Assembly (NCBI GenBank): GCA_900550505.1
Contig: URSI01000031.1
Location: forward strand, 1 to 10,064
Direction: 5' to 3'
DNA length: 10,064 nucleotides
From: an uncultured Eubacteriales bacterium
GTDB lineage: Bacteria > Bacillota > Clostridia > Oscillospirales > CAG-382
A model generated the notes under the pieces. It was not told the origin of the DNA, did no database searches, and worked only from the letters and a program-made list of their open reading frames with translations. Of the stretch, positions 1 to 6,451 are shown one piece after another. Numbering within the stretch: the first letter of the stretch is position 1; each line of letters opens with the position of its first letter. The position numbers were made by a program, and so were the translations under genes.

Positions 1-700
1 GGTAACGGAACCCGCCGATACGTCTCATCGAGGACATACCCGAGTAAAAGTGGGTCATCAAACGGCATCCGCAGTCAAATGCGCGGAGCGCGTCCTCATA
101 ATATGCGTCGCTGTGACCTATGGACACGCTGACGCCCCTTGATGTTGCCGTTCTTATAAATTCGTCTGCACCGTCAAGTTCCGGAGCCACGGTCCAGCGC
201 CTTATACCGTCCGTTCGTCCGAGTATCTTCAGGTAATGATCCGGCGATGGGTTTCTTATGTACTTTTCGTCCTGTGCGCCTTTATAAGCGACGGAACAAT
301 ACGGTCCCTCTATATGGAGCCCGGCTATACAAGCCCCGTCCTCTGAGCAGCCGCGCACCCTCTCGAATACGTCTATCAGCGAAAAAAGCTCTTCATCGGG
401 ACATGACAATGTGGTAGGCAGCATTACAGCCGTTCCGTGCGATGCATGAAACCGGGCGGCGCCTCTGAATGCTTCTTCGGTGCCGTCTGTGAAATCGAAT
501 CCGCCGCCGCCGTGCACATGTGTGTCTATGAATCCGGGTGAAATGTAGCACTCGCCCCAGTCGGCAGTATCGTAATCCGCATCATTGTTCCGGCTCATGC
601 CGGCATAGGTGATACGTCCGTTTTCAAAGCACACTTCGCCGTTCTTGACGGTGCCTTCCGGGGTTATGACGGTGCCTTTGAGTTTCAGCCGCTTTTTCAT
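1..700 (-). CDS. nagA: N-acetylglucosamine-6-phosphate deacetylase, N-terminal part (runs off the window)
   Basis: Cytoplasmic amidohydrolase that removes the acetyl group from GlcNAc-6-phosphate to give glucosamine-6-phosphate, used in amino-sugar catabolism and wall recycling. The first 233 codons are present; the family is usually about 380 residues, so roughly 60% is visible. Hand translation shows the metal-binding HxH motif (FIDTHVHGG, His61/His63), the HIEGP motif with metal ligand Glu131, GHSDA with His196, and THFYSGM with His217. The last differs from the THLFNAM form of well-studied NagA proteins, so a paralogue with another N-acyl-sugar phosphate substrate is possible. The ATG at 698-700 shares an ATGA overlap with the ispF stop, and AAGGAG lies 8 nt upstream inside ispF, so translation is probably coupled. 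It is the last visible gene of the minus-strand operon. Confidence 0.88.
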   Translation of the reverse strand, partial: MKKRLKLKGTVITPEGTVKNGEVCFENGRITYAGMSRNNDADYDTADWGECYISPGFIDTHVHGGGGFDFTDGTEEAFRGAARFHASHGTAVMLPTTLSCPDEELFSLIDVFERVRGCSEDGACIAGLHIEGPYCSVAYKGAQDEKYIRNPSPDHYLKILGRTDGIRRWTVAPELDGADEFIRTATSRGVSVSIGHSDAYYEDALRAFDCGCRLMTHFYSGMSSMRRIGGFRY

Positions 701-1182
701 TTTCCGTTCTCCTTAAGAATGACGAGAACGACTGCATGAACAGCCATTCCTTCTTTCCTGCCGGTAAAGCCCAGCCCCTCTTCCGTGGTGGCTTTGATAT
801 TGACCCTGTCGGGAGCGCACCCGAGCAGCGAAGCCACGGAGTTTCTGATCCTTTCCGTGTATCCGGCAAGTCTCGGTTGCTGTGCTATGACGGTTATGTC
901 AGCGTTGATGACTGTTTCGATCCTTGCTATGGAGATGCATTCAAGCAGCAGTGCTGTACTGTCGGCGTCTTTATATCTCTCGTCGCTGTCCGGAAAGTGC
1001 CGTCCTATATCGCCCATACCGCCGGCGCCGAGCAGCGCATCTGAAAGCGCATGCAGCAGCACATCGCCGTCAGAGTGAGCTTCAAGTCCGTATGGACAGT
1101 CTATCTTCACGCCGCCGAGCACCATCCTGCGACCGGCGGCGAATTTGTGCACATCATAGCCGTGGCCTATTCTAAGATTCAT
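697..1182 (-). CDS. ispF: 2-C-methyl-D-erythritol 2,4-cyclodiphosphate synthase
   Basis: Fifth enzyme of the MEP isoprenoid pathway. It cyclises CDP-methylerythritol 2-phosphate to methylerythritol 2,4-cyclodiphosphate, releasing CMP; known family members are homotrimers. The 161 residues match the usual full length. The zinc ligands are visible as Asp10 and His12 (RIGHGYDVHKF) and His44 in AHSDGDVLLHA. GDIGRHFPDSD and the C-terminal KATTEEGLGFTGRKEG signature are intact. The ATG at 1180-1182 lies 11 nt inside the end of ispD and is preceded by GAGG at 7 nt spacing; the TGA overlaps the nagA start. IspD and IspF catalyse non-consecutive steps, and their genes are often adjacent or fused. Here they are separate, overlapping frames. 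Confidence 0.97.
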   Translation of the reverse strand: MNLRIGHGYDVHKFAAGRRMVLGGVKIDCPYGLEAHSDGDVLLHALSDALLGAGGMGDIGRHFPDSDERYKDADSTALLLECISIARIETVINADITVIAQQPRLAGYTERIRNSVASLLGCAPDRVNIKATTEEGLGFTGRKEGMAVHAVVLVILKENGK

Positions 1183-1864
1183 CGCATAACCTCACATATG
1201 CCTCCGCCAGCCTGTGATCTGCCGGGGTGGTCAGCTTCATGTTCAGCCCTTCGTACATGATATATTCCACTTTAAAGCCTGCTTTTTCCGCCATTGTGGT
1301 CTCGTCTGTCGGTGCCGGCCCACGCGCTTTTGCCGCTGCGGCATATGAGGCGAGATATACGTCCTTTATAAACGCCTGCGGAGTCTGTACGGCAAACAGA
1401 CGGGAACGCTCCGGAGTTTTTATGCAGTTTTCTCCCGCGTTGAATTTTATCGTGTCCGTCACGGGAGACGAGATACAGGCGGCGCCTTTTTTTGCGGCTG
1501 TGTTGACCGCAAGTTCTATCAGCTTTTCCGTCACGAACGGACGGGCGCAGTCGTGTATACACACCACACTGCATGACGGGTCGGTTGCCGCTATACCGTT
1601 GTATACCGAAATGTGACGTTCGCTGCCGCCCTGAACGATCCTCACCGGCTTACCGTTCCAGGGACGGCTTACTATGTCTTCAAACCGCTCGTCTCCGCCG
1701 CAAACGCATATCACCTCGTCAATGAGCGCACTGTCGGTAAAAACTTTCAGTACGCGCTCAAAAACAGAGGTGTTCCCGAGCCTGAGCAACGGCTTACAGA
1801 CGCCGCCCATACGGACGCCGCCGCCGGCTGCCGCGATAATCGCGCTCACGAACACCTTTTTCAT
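1172..1864 (-). CDS. ispD: 2-C-methyl-D-erythritol 4-phosphate cytidylyltransferase
   Basis: Third enzyme of the MEP pathway: MEP + CTP to CDP-methylerythritol + pyrophosphate. It has 230 residues, the normal family length, with a nucleotidyltransferase Rossmann-like fold. Visible motifs in order are the CTP-binding loop AAAGGGVRMG with Arg18 and Lys24 (residues 11-24), GGSERHISVYNG (79-90), the metal-binding region IHDCARPF with Asp105, VQTPQAF (159-165), TDETTMAEKAG (187-196), and NMKLTTPAD with Lys210 near the C-terminus. No expected catalytic residue appears to be missing. The ATG at 1862-1864 follows the korC stop by 6 nt, with AAGGA about 10 nt upstream. Its 3' end overlaps ispF by 11 nt, so both should be made from the same transcript as the upstream oxidoreductase genes. 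Confidence 0.97.
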   Translation of the reverse strand: MKKVFVSAIIAAAGGGVRMGGVCKPLLRLGNTSVFERVLKVFTDSALIDEVICVCGGDERFEDIVSRPWNGKPVRIVQGGSERHISVYNGIAATDPSCSVVCIHDCARPFVTEKLIELAVNTAAKKGAACISSPVTDTIKFNAGENCIKTPERSRLFAVQTPQAFIKDVYLASYAAAAKARGPAPTDETTMAEKAGFKVEYIMYEGLNMKLTTPADHRLAEAYVRLCDES

Positions 1865-1870
1865 TATTGT

Positions 1871-2404
1871 TTATTCCTTGTAGTCATAACCCAGCCTGAG
1901 AGCCTTTTTGTTAAGCTCGGCAAGCTGTGGTTTTGATTTCGGGACAGAACTCACAAGCTCTGCCTCGACAAAATCGTAATCAAAGATCTTGGTGACTCTC
2001 AGCATGGCGCCGAGCATTACCACGTTGGCAAGCCCGGACAACTCGTTGTCCGACGCTATTTCCGTAGCCGGGATATAATGCGCCTCCACATCGGTTCGCT
2101 CGCTTTTTTCCGTTATCAGTGTGCTGTCGGCAAAGACCAAACCGCCCGCTTTCACGGCAGGCTCAAATTTTTTGAATGACGGAAGATTGAAAGCAAACAG
2201 AATATCCGGATGTGTCACCAATGGTGAACCGATCAGCTCGTCATCGATTATAACGCTGCAGTTGCAGGTGCCGCCGCGCATCTCCGGACCGTAAGAAGGG
2301 ATCCATGTGACCTGCTTTTCCTTTTTCATCGCGAGCTTTGCAAGCAATTTGCCTGCAAAAAGTATACCCTGACCGCCGAAACCGGCAAGAACGATCCCGC
2401 TCAT
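1871..2404 (-). CDS. korC: 2-oxoacid:ferredoxin oxidoreductase, gamma subunit (VOR/KOR type)
   Basis: Gamma subunit of a four-subunit CoA-acylating 2-oxoacid:ferredoxin oxidoreductase. In this superfamily the gamma domain helps bind CoA and completes the TPP active-site assembly. The 177 residues fit the separate-gamma family. It opens with the glycine-rich GFGGQGILFAGKLLA segment (residues 8-22), followed by the family signature SYGPEMRGGTCNCSVI (37-51) and IGSPLVTHPD. No iron-sulfur motif is present, as expected for this subunit. The ATG at 2402-2404 overlaps the korB stop as ATGA, with GGAGG 7 nt upstream inside korB. This favours coupled synthesis of beta and gamma in fixed ratio. The exact 2-oxoacid used cannot be read from this subunit. 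Confidence 0.93.
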   Translation of the reverse strand: MSGIVLAGFGGQGILFAGKLLAKLAMKKEKQVTWIPSYGPEMRGGTCNCSVIIDDELIGSPLVTHPDILFAFNLPSFKKFEPAVKAGGLVFADSTLITEKSERTDVEAHYIPATEIASDNELSGLANVVMLGAMLRVTKIFDYDFVEAELVSSVPKSKPQLAELNKKALRLGYDYKE

Positions 2405-3153
2405 TTTGCTTCCTCCTCAGTGATATCTTTGAAAACGCCGAGAGGGTAATGAGGTATCATTTTCTCCTCCACGAACTCAAGCGCAGCTTTCGGCGAAAGC
2501 CCCCAGTTTGTCGGGCAGGTGGAGATGACCTCTATGAGAGCAAGTCCCTTTTTGTCGCGCTGGCATTCAAAAGCTTTTTTGATGGCTTTTTTTGCCGTGA
2601 GGACGTTTTTCACGTTGTTGACCGCCACTCTTTGCACAAACGCCGTGCCGTCGAGAGTAGCCATCATTTCGCACACTCTTATGGGGTTGCCCTGTATGTG
2701 TTTGTCTCTGCCGTAGGGAGAAGTTGTCGTGACCTGACCGAGCAGTGTGGTCGGAGCCATTTGCCCGCCGGTCATCCCGTATATCGCGTTGTTGATAAAG
2801 ATTATCGTGATATTCTCGCCTCTCGCGCCCGAATGAACGGTCTCTGCCGTACCGATAGCCGCGAGGTCGCCGTCGCCCTGATAAGTGAACACGAATTTAT
2901 CCGGATGCGCGCGCTTTATACCGGTCGCAACGGCCGGCGCACGTCCGTGCGGCGCCTCGACCATGTCGCAGTTGAAGTAGTTATAAGCAAATACGGCACA
3001 GCCGACAGGTGCTATACCGATGGTGTCCCCTTCGATACCGAGCTCGTCGATAGCCTCGGCGACAAGACGGTGAACTATGCCGTGCGTGCAGCCGGGACAG
3101 TAGTGGAACGGAACGTCCGTGAGCGCATGCGGCTTGTCAAAAACAGTTTTCAC
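2401..3153 (-). CDS. korB: 2-oxoacid:ferredoxin oxidoreductase, beta (TPP-binding) subunit
   Basis: TPP- and Fe-S-binding subunit of the oxidoreductase. It decarboxylates the 2-oxoacid on thiamine diphosphate and passes electrons to ferredoxin. It has 250 residues. The TPP/Mg signature GDGDLAAIG begins at residue 93 and ends with the Asn pair NN at 121-122. Cys19, Cys22, Cys52 and Cys213 (in HYCPGCTHG, VGCAVF and STCPTNW) have the spacing of the four ligands of the proximal [4Fe-4S] cluster in known two-subunit enzymes. The start is GTG at 3151-3153, overlapping the vorB TGA as GTGA. A strong AAGGAGG with 8 nt spacing supports that choice. The family includes 2-oxoisovalerate and 2-oxoglutarate enzymes, and sequence reading alone does not separate them. 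Confidence 0.94.
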   Translation of the reverse strand: MKTVFDKPHALTDVPFHYCPGCTHGIVHRLVAEAIDELGIEGDTIGIAPVGCAVFAYNYFNCDMVEAPHGRAPAVATGIKRAHPDKFVFTYQGDGDLAAIGTAETVHSGARGENITIIFINNAIYGMTGGQMAPTTLLGQVTTTSPYGRDKHIQGNPIRVCEMMATLDGTAFVQRVAVNNVKNVLTAKKAIKKAFECQRDKKGLALIEVISTCPTNWGLSPKAALEFVEEKMIPHYPLGVFKDITEEEAK

Positions 3154-4205
3154 TTTGAAAGCCTCCTTATCTCGTTTACGATCTCTTCAGGCGTCGGGAT
3201 GACACCGCCCGTATGCCCGAAATGTGTTACGGGCTTGCTGCAATTGACGGCGAGCCGTACGTCGGTGACCATCTGCCCCATGCTCATTTCTACCGAAATG
3301 AACCGCTGTGCTGTCTCGGCAAGCTCGGCAAGCCTCTTGACGGGGAAGGGATACAGGGTGATAGGTCTGAGCAGACCTGCTTTGATACCCTCCGCACGTG
3401 CGGCGCGCACAGCCGTTTTGGCGATACGCGAAGTAATGCCGTAAGCCACTATCACGGTTTCGGCGTCGTCAAGCATGAAGTCCTCATATTTTACTTCGTT
3501 TTCTTCTATCTTGCGATAGCGTTCGAACCTCTCGAGAACCGTCTTTTCGAGCACCTCCGGCTGTATATAAAGCGAATTTATCACATTGTGCTCACGTTTG
3601 TTGCCGTGACCGCAGCAGGCCCATGTCTTTTCGGGTATTTCGCGGGCTTTGCGCTCGTCAAGATCTATCGGTTCCATCATCTGACCGAGTGCGCCGTCGG
3701 CAAAAAGCATGACGGGGGTGCGGTAGATATCGGCAAGGTCAAACGCTTCGCCGGTCAGCGATGCCATTTCCTGAACCGATGCGGGCGCCAGTACGATAAG
3801 GTGCATATCGCCGTGACCGAGCGCTTTTGTCGCCTGATAGTAGTCGCTCTGAGCCGCCTGTATGCCGCCGAGCCCGGGACCGCCTCGCTGCACATTTACG
3901 ATGACGGCGGGCAGGTCGGAGCCCACAAGATATGAGACCCCCTCGCTTTTGAGGCTTATTCCGGGAGAGGAGGAAGAAGTTATGCAGCGTGCACCCGAGG
4001 CGGATGCGCCGAGTATCATATTGATCGCCGCGACTTCGCTCTCAGCCTGAAGCGAAAGTCCGCCGCGCTTGGGCATATTTTTTGCCATGTATTCCGAAAG
4101 CTCCGTCTGGGGGGTTATCGGATATCCGAAGAAAAGCTTGCAGCCGGCTCGTATTGCCGCTTCGGCTATCGCTTCGTTACCTTTCATCAAAACCTTCTGA
4201 CCCAT
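3150..4205 (-). CDS. vorB: 2-oxoacid:ferredoxin oxidoreductase, alpha subunit (VorB-like; also called KorA)
   Basis: Alpha subunit, which forms the substrate pocket over the TPP bound by the beta subunit. It has 351 residues with the N-terminal pyrimidine-binding-type domain and a C-terminal transketolase-like domain II. Visible signatures are GYPITPQTEL (residues 27-36), LQAESEVAAIN (52-62; a Glu here contacts TPP in relatives) and the loop RGGPGLGGIQAAQSDYYQ (107-124). That loop is typical of the 3-methyl-2-oxobutanoate/2-oxoglutarate branch rather than of pyruvate enzymes. My preference for a branched-chain 2-oxoacid substrate rests on resemblance to proteins commonly annotated VorB in clostridia; 2-oxoglutarate remains possible. 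The ATG at 4203-4205 directly abuts the korD stop (TAAATG), with AAGGA 10 nt upstream. The 3' end overlaps korB by 4 nt. Confidence 0.94.
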   Translation of the reverse strand: MGQKVLMKGNEAIAEAAIRAGCKLFFGYPITPQTELSEYMAKNMPKRGGLSLQAESEVAAINMILGASASGARCITSSSSPGISLKSEGVSYLVGSDLPAVIVNVQRGGPGLGGIQAAQSDYYQATKALGHGDMHLIVLAPASVQEMASLTGEAFDLADIYRTPVMLFADGALGQMMEPIDLDERKAREIPEKTWACCGHGNKREHNVINSLYIQPEVLEKTVLERFERYRKIEENEVKYEDFMLDDAETVIVAYGITSRIAKTAVRAARAEGIKAGLLRPITLYPFPVKRLAELAETAQRFISVEMSMGQMVTDVRLAVNCSKPVTHFGHTGGVIPTPEEIVNEIRRLSK

Positions 4206-4424
4206 TTATTCCACATCCTTTTCAACTTTGATCACGACATGCGGACACATTATCGCGCACATTGCGCATGCTATACAGCGCGAGGCGTCCGTAACGTGTG
4301 CGGGATGAAATCCCTTTGCGTTGAGCTTTGACTTGTCAAGTTCCACGATCTTACGGGGGCAGGCATCCACGCAAAGGCCGCAGCCCTGACACAGATCGGT
4401 TTTGAAAGTTACCCTGTTCATCAT
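4206..4424 (-). CDS. korD: 2-oxoacid:ferredoxin oxidoreductase, delta subunit (2x[4Fe-4S] ferredoxin-like)
   Basis: Small ferredoxin-like subunit that carries electrons from the proximal cluster of the beta subunit out to soluble ferredoxin. In 72 residues it has two complete CxxCxxCxxxCP motifs: Cys12, 15, 18 and 22 (CQGCGLCVDACP) and Cys50, 53, 56 and 60 (CIACAMCAIMCP). This predicts two [4Fe-4S] clusters. The gene begins with tandem ATG codons (4424 or 4421). An AGG upstream is 6 nt from the first and 9 nt from the second, so the true N-terminus may be one residue shorter. It follows the P-loop NTPase gene after 11 nt and directly abuts vorB. The delta-alpha-beta-gamma order is the one I associate with clostridial VOR/KOR operons. 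Confidence 0.95.
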   Translation of the reverse strand: MMNRVTFKTDLCQGCGLCVDACPRKIVELDKSKLNAKGFHPAHVTDASRCIACAMCAIMCPHVVIKVEKDVE

Positions 4425-4435
4425 TACTTGCCTTT

Positions 4436-5086
4436 CTAAAACAACTGTTTTGTTGTATTTTCGATGTATTTTATTCCTCTGACCGAATCGAGCCCCGGTG
4501 AAAGCCGCGAAAGAGCCGTGGTCATCACGACAGGCAGCCCCGTCAGCCGGGAGACCTCTTCGGCATACGGCAGTGAATCGAGCACTGTTTGTACCGTGGT
4601 CTCTTCGCCGAGATTTGAATTGTTGATAAGTCCCGTGAAACGCAGTCCCGAGGACTTTTCCATTTCCGCAAGATATGCGGCGGCTCCTGCGGGCTCTGCT
4701 ATCATTGGTCTGTACATATTTATAACGCAGTACATATCATCCCCGCACGCCTCTATCTCAGCCGTGTAAGCTGCGAGCACGATAGCTCCGTCATCGTCGC
4801 CTCCGACATCGAGCACGGACGGTATATCGGTGTCAAAGACCGTTCTGAACGATTCCGGAAGTGTGGGTATATCCACGTTTGTATTTGCATACGGCGGTAT
4901 CAGCGCGACTATATCGTGCTCTCTGAGCATGGAAGCGTTGTCGGCCACGCGAAAATACGGATTGACAATGTCAAGGTCTGCTATTGCCGCTTTCCCGGCT
5001 TCTTTTCTGAGTTCCATTGCGAGCGCCACTGCGATATTTGTTTTTCCGACGCCGTAATGACCGGCAATTATCGTTATTTTTTTCAT
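4436..5086 (-). CDS. P-loop NTPase of unknown function, first gene of the oxidoreductase operon
   Basis: Cytoplasmic P-loop NTPase of 216 residues whose specific job I do not recognise. The Walker A motif is GHYGVGKT (residues 9-16), followed by a switch-like segment DLDIVNPYF (37-45) with two acidic residues. A Walker B-like strand SVLDVGGDDDGA (90-101) and a late LINNSNLGEETT segment resemble the nucleotide-specificity region of SIMIBI-class NTPases. It is not a classic ParA/MinD protein, because it lacks the KGG deviant Walker A lysine. It is not an Mrp-type Fe-S carrier either: it has only two cysteines, about 5 residues apart, and no CxxC. It stands 11 nt upstream of korD and is the promoter-proximal gene, so a role in maturing, assembling or controlling the oxidoreductase is plausible but unproven. 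The ATG is at 5084-5086, with only a loose purine-rich ribosome site upstream. Confidence 0.85.
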   Translation of the reverse strand: MKKITIIAGHYGVGKTNIAVALAMELRKEAGKAAIADLDIVNPYFRVADNASMLREHDIVALIPPYANTNVDIPTLPESFRTVFDTDIPSVLDVGGDDDGAIVLAAYTAEIEACGDDMYCVINMYRPMIAEPAGAAAYLAEMEKSSGLRFTGLINNSNLGEETTVQTVLDSLPYAEEVSRLTGLPVVMTTALSRLSPGLDSVRGIKYIENTTKQLF

Positions 5087-5126
5087 TACGTTTTCTTATC
5101 CCGCCTTCCGGACGCCTGAAAGGACC

Positions 5127-5145
5127 GTGAGCAATTACCGTTCAC
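5127..5145 (-). promoter_or_regulatory. Imperfect inverted repeat in the leader of the oxidoreductase operon
   Basis: The arms GTGAGC and GTTCAC (plus strand) are separated by 7 nt and match at 5 of 6 positions. The repeat lies about 40-55 nt downstream of the predicted start site and about 40 nt before the P-loop NTPase start codon. It could be a weak RNA hairpin or an operator with 13-nt centre spacing. It does not match a regulator consensus I know well enough to name. The rest of the roughly 95-nt leader shows no terminator or recognised riboswitch. Confidence 0.25.
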
Positions 5146-5188
5146 ACAAGACTGCGGTTCCATCACAGCAATTCATACTTTTCCTGAC

Positions 5189-5217
5189 ATTATACACCCG
5201 ATGAGCGTATTTTGCAA
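5189..5217 (-). promoter_or_regulatory. Sigma-A promoter of the NTPase-kor-isp-nagA operon
   Basis: On the minus strand the -35 hexamer TTGCAA (5212-5217) and the perfect -10 hexamer TATAAT (5189-5194) are separated by exactly 17 nt. Transcription should start near 5182, giving a leader of about 95 nt. No other good promoter was noticed between the downstream genes, which overlap or nearly touch, so this site probably drives all eight. It sits 12 nt beyond the serCA terminator, so the two minus-strand units are cleanly separated. Confidence 0.82.
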
Positions 5218-5228
5218 TAGCTGAAGTC

Positions 5229-5266
5229 AAAAAAACGGGGCCGCCGCGCAATGAGGCGGCAGCCCG
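5229..5266 (-). terminator. Rho-independent terminator of serCA
   Basis: On the minus strand a GC-rich stem (plus-strand arms CGGG-GCCGCC at 5236-5245 and GGCGGC-ag-CCCG at 5255-5266, 9-nt loop) is followed by seven T residues (plus-strand A tract 5229-5235). It begins 16 nt past the serA stop codon. There is no T run on the plus-strand side, so it is one-directional. It insulates serCA from the next operon, whose promoter starts 12 nt further on. Confidence 0.93.
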
Positions 5267-5281
5267 GAACAATGCGGATGC

Positions 5282-6451
5282 TCAGATCACGAATGCTCTG
5301 TATACGTCGCCTACGGCGCATATCTCGTCAATGACCGAAGAGTCGACACGATCATTTGTGTCGATGACCGTGTAAGCATTTGAACCCTTCGAGTTGTTCA
5401 CCATCGCCTCGATGTTGATGTTGTCACCGGACATTATGCTCGTCAGCGCGGCAATAACATTCGGAACATTCTTATGGAAGATCCCGATACGAGTCGCCCC
5501 GGCCTTGCTCATCACGGTGTTCGGAAAGTTGACGCTGTTTTTGATGCTTCCCGTTTCAAGGAAATCCAGAAGCTCCTGTGCTGCCATAGCCGCACTGTTG
5601 TCTTCCGATTCCGGTGTTGACGCACCGAGATGAGGCATTATAATGACACCGGGGCAATTTCTGTCAAGAAGCTCATTGGAGGCAAAATCCGTTACATATG
5701 CCGCGACCTTGCCGGCTTCGATCGCGTCGCAGATATCATTGTTGTCCACAAGCTCTCCGCGCGCGAGATTTACGATCCTGATACCGTCTTTCATGGAACT
5801 TATGGTGGCGGCATTTATCATGCCGCGCGTCTCGTCAGTGAGAGTTGCATGTATCGTAAGAAAATCGCTCTTTGCAAAAAGCTCTTCCGCAGTGTAGACG
5901 CGTACGAACGAACGTGTGAGCGCCAGCGCGTTGTCGACCGACAGATACGGGTCATATCCTATGACGTTCATTCCCATATGTGCGGCGGCGTTTGCGACCA
6001 TTACGCCTATCTTGCCCAGACCGAATATGCCGAGCGTTTTGCCGGTAAGCTCAGGCCCGACAAACTGTGATTTTCCTTTTTCCGCGGCTTCGGCGGTGTT
6101 GCAGGAGGAGGTATCAAGTGATCTTACCCAGTTGATACCGTCGACGATGCGCCGCCCGGCAAGCAAAAGGGAAACGATCGCCAATTCCTTGACCGCATTC
6201 GCATTTGCACCCGGAGTGTTGAAGACTACGATGCCGCTTTCGGTGCATCGCTGTATCGGAATGTTGTTGACGCCGACGCCTGCTCTTGCGATGGCAAGCA
6301 GCTCGCTGTTGAATTCAAGCTCGCCCAATTGAGCGGAGCGTACGATTATGGCATCGGGGTTCTCAAGGTCACTCCCGACGGCATAACGCGTACGGTCGAA
6401 TTTGTCGGTGCCCTGAGCGGCTATTTTGTTGTAAAGTTTGATTTTTTTCAT
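5282..6451 (-). CDS. serA: D-3-phosphoglycerate dehydrogenase, short form with C-terminal ACT domain
   Basis: First committed enzyme of serine synthesis: 3-phosphoglycerate + NAD+ to 3-phosphohydroxypyruvate. It has 389 residues from the ATG chosen here. Visible elements (numbered from this ATG) are VRSAQLGE in the substrate domain, ARAGVGVNNIP near 56-66, the NAD-binding GLGKIG at 144-149 with YDPY following, catalytic Arg231 in LARGELVD, PHLGAST with catalytic His275, and an ACT-like tail from about residue 323. The canonical DVFxxEP stretch reads VTDFASNELL, which I remember as usual for the clostridial short form. A GTG at 6452-6454 is an alternative start. The ATG is preferred because GGAG lies 8 nt before it against 5 nt for the GTG, and it forms a TGATG stop/start overlap with serC. 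The ACT domain suggests serine feedback, but this is unproven here. Confidence 0.95.
   Translation of the reverse strand: MKKIKLYNKIAAQGTDKFDRTRYAVGSDLENPDAIIVRSAQLGELEFNSELLAIARAGVGVNNIPIQRCTESGIVVFNTPGANANAVKELAIVSLLLAGRRIVDGINWVRSLDTSSCNTAEAAEKGKSQFVGPELTGKTLGIFGLGKIGVMVANAAAHMGMNVIGYDPYLSVDNALALTRSFVRVYTAEELFAKSDFLTIHATLTDETRGMINAATISSMKDGIRIVNLARGELVDNNDICDAIEAGKVAAYVTDFASNELLDRNCPGVIIMPHLGASTPESEDNSAAMAAQELLDFLETGSIKNSVNFPNTVMSKAGATRIGIFHKNVPNVIAALTSIMSGDNINIEAMVNNSKGSNAYTVIDTNDRVDSSVIDEICAVGDVYRAFVI

Noticed and set aside
697..1864. A fused bifunctional IspDF gene
   Set aside because: The two frames differ and each has its own start, stop and ribosome site. They overlap by 11 nt but are not one protein.
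2338..3444. A 368-codon plus-strand open frame
   Set aside because: It lies antisense to korB and the end of vorB, whose motifs are unmistakable. Its translation is rich in Arg, His and Cys with no recognisable domain, as expected of a shadow frame.
4436..5086. Reading the P-loop NTPase as a ParA/MinD partition protein or an Mrp/ApbC Fe-S carrier
   Set aside because: Walker A lacks the signature KGG lysine, and no CxxC cluster-binding pair is present.
5630..6070. A 146-codon plus-strand open frame
   Set aside because: It is antisense to serA, has no domain, and has no promoter or ribosome site that fits.
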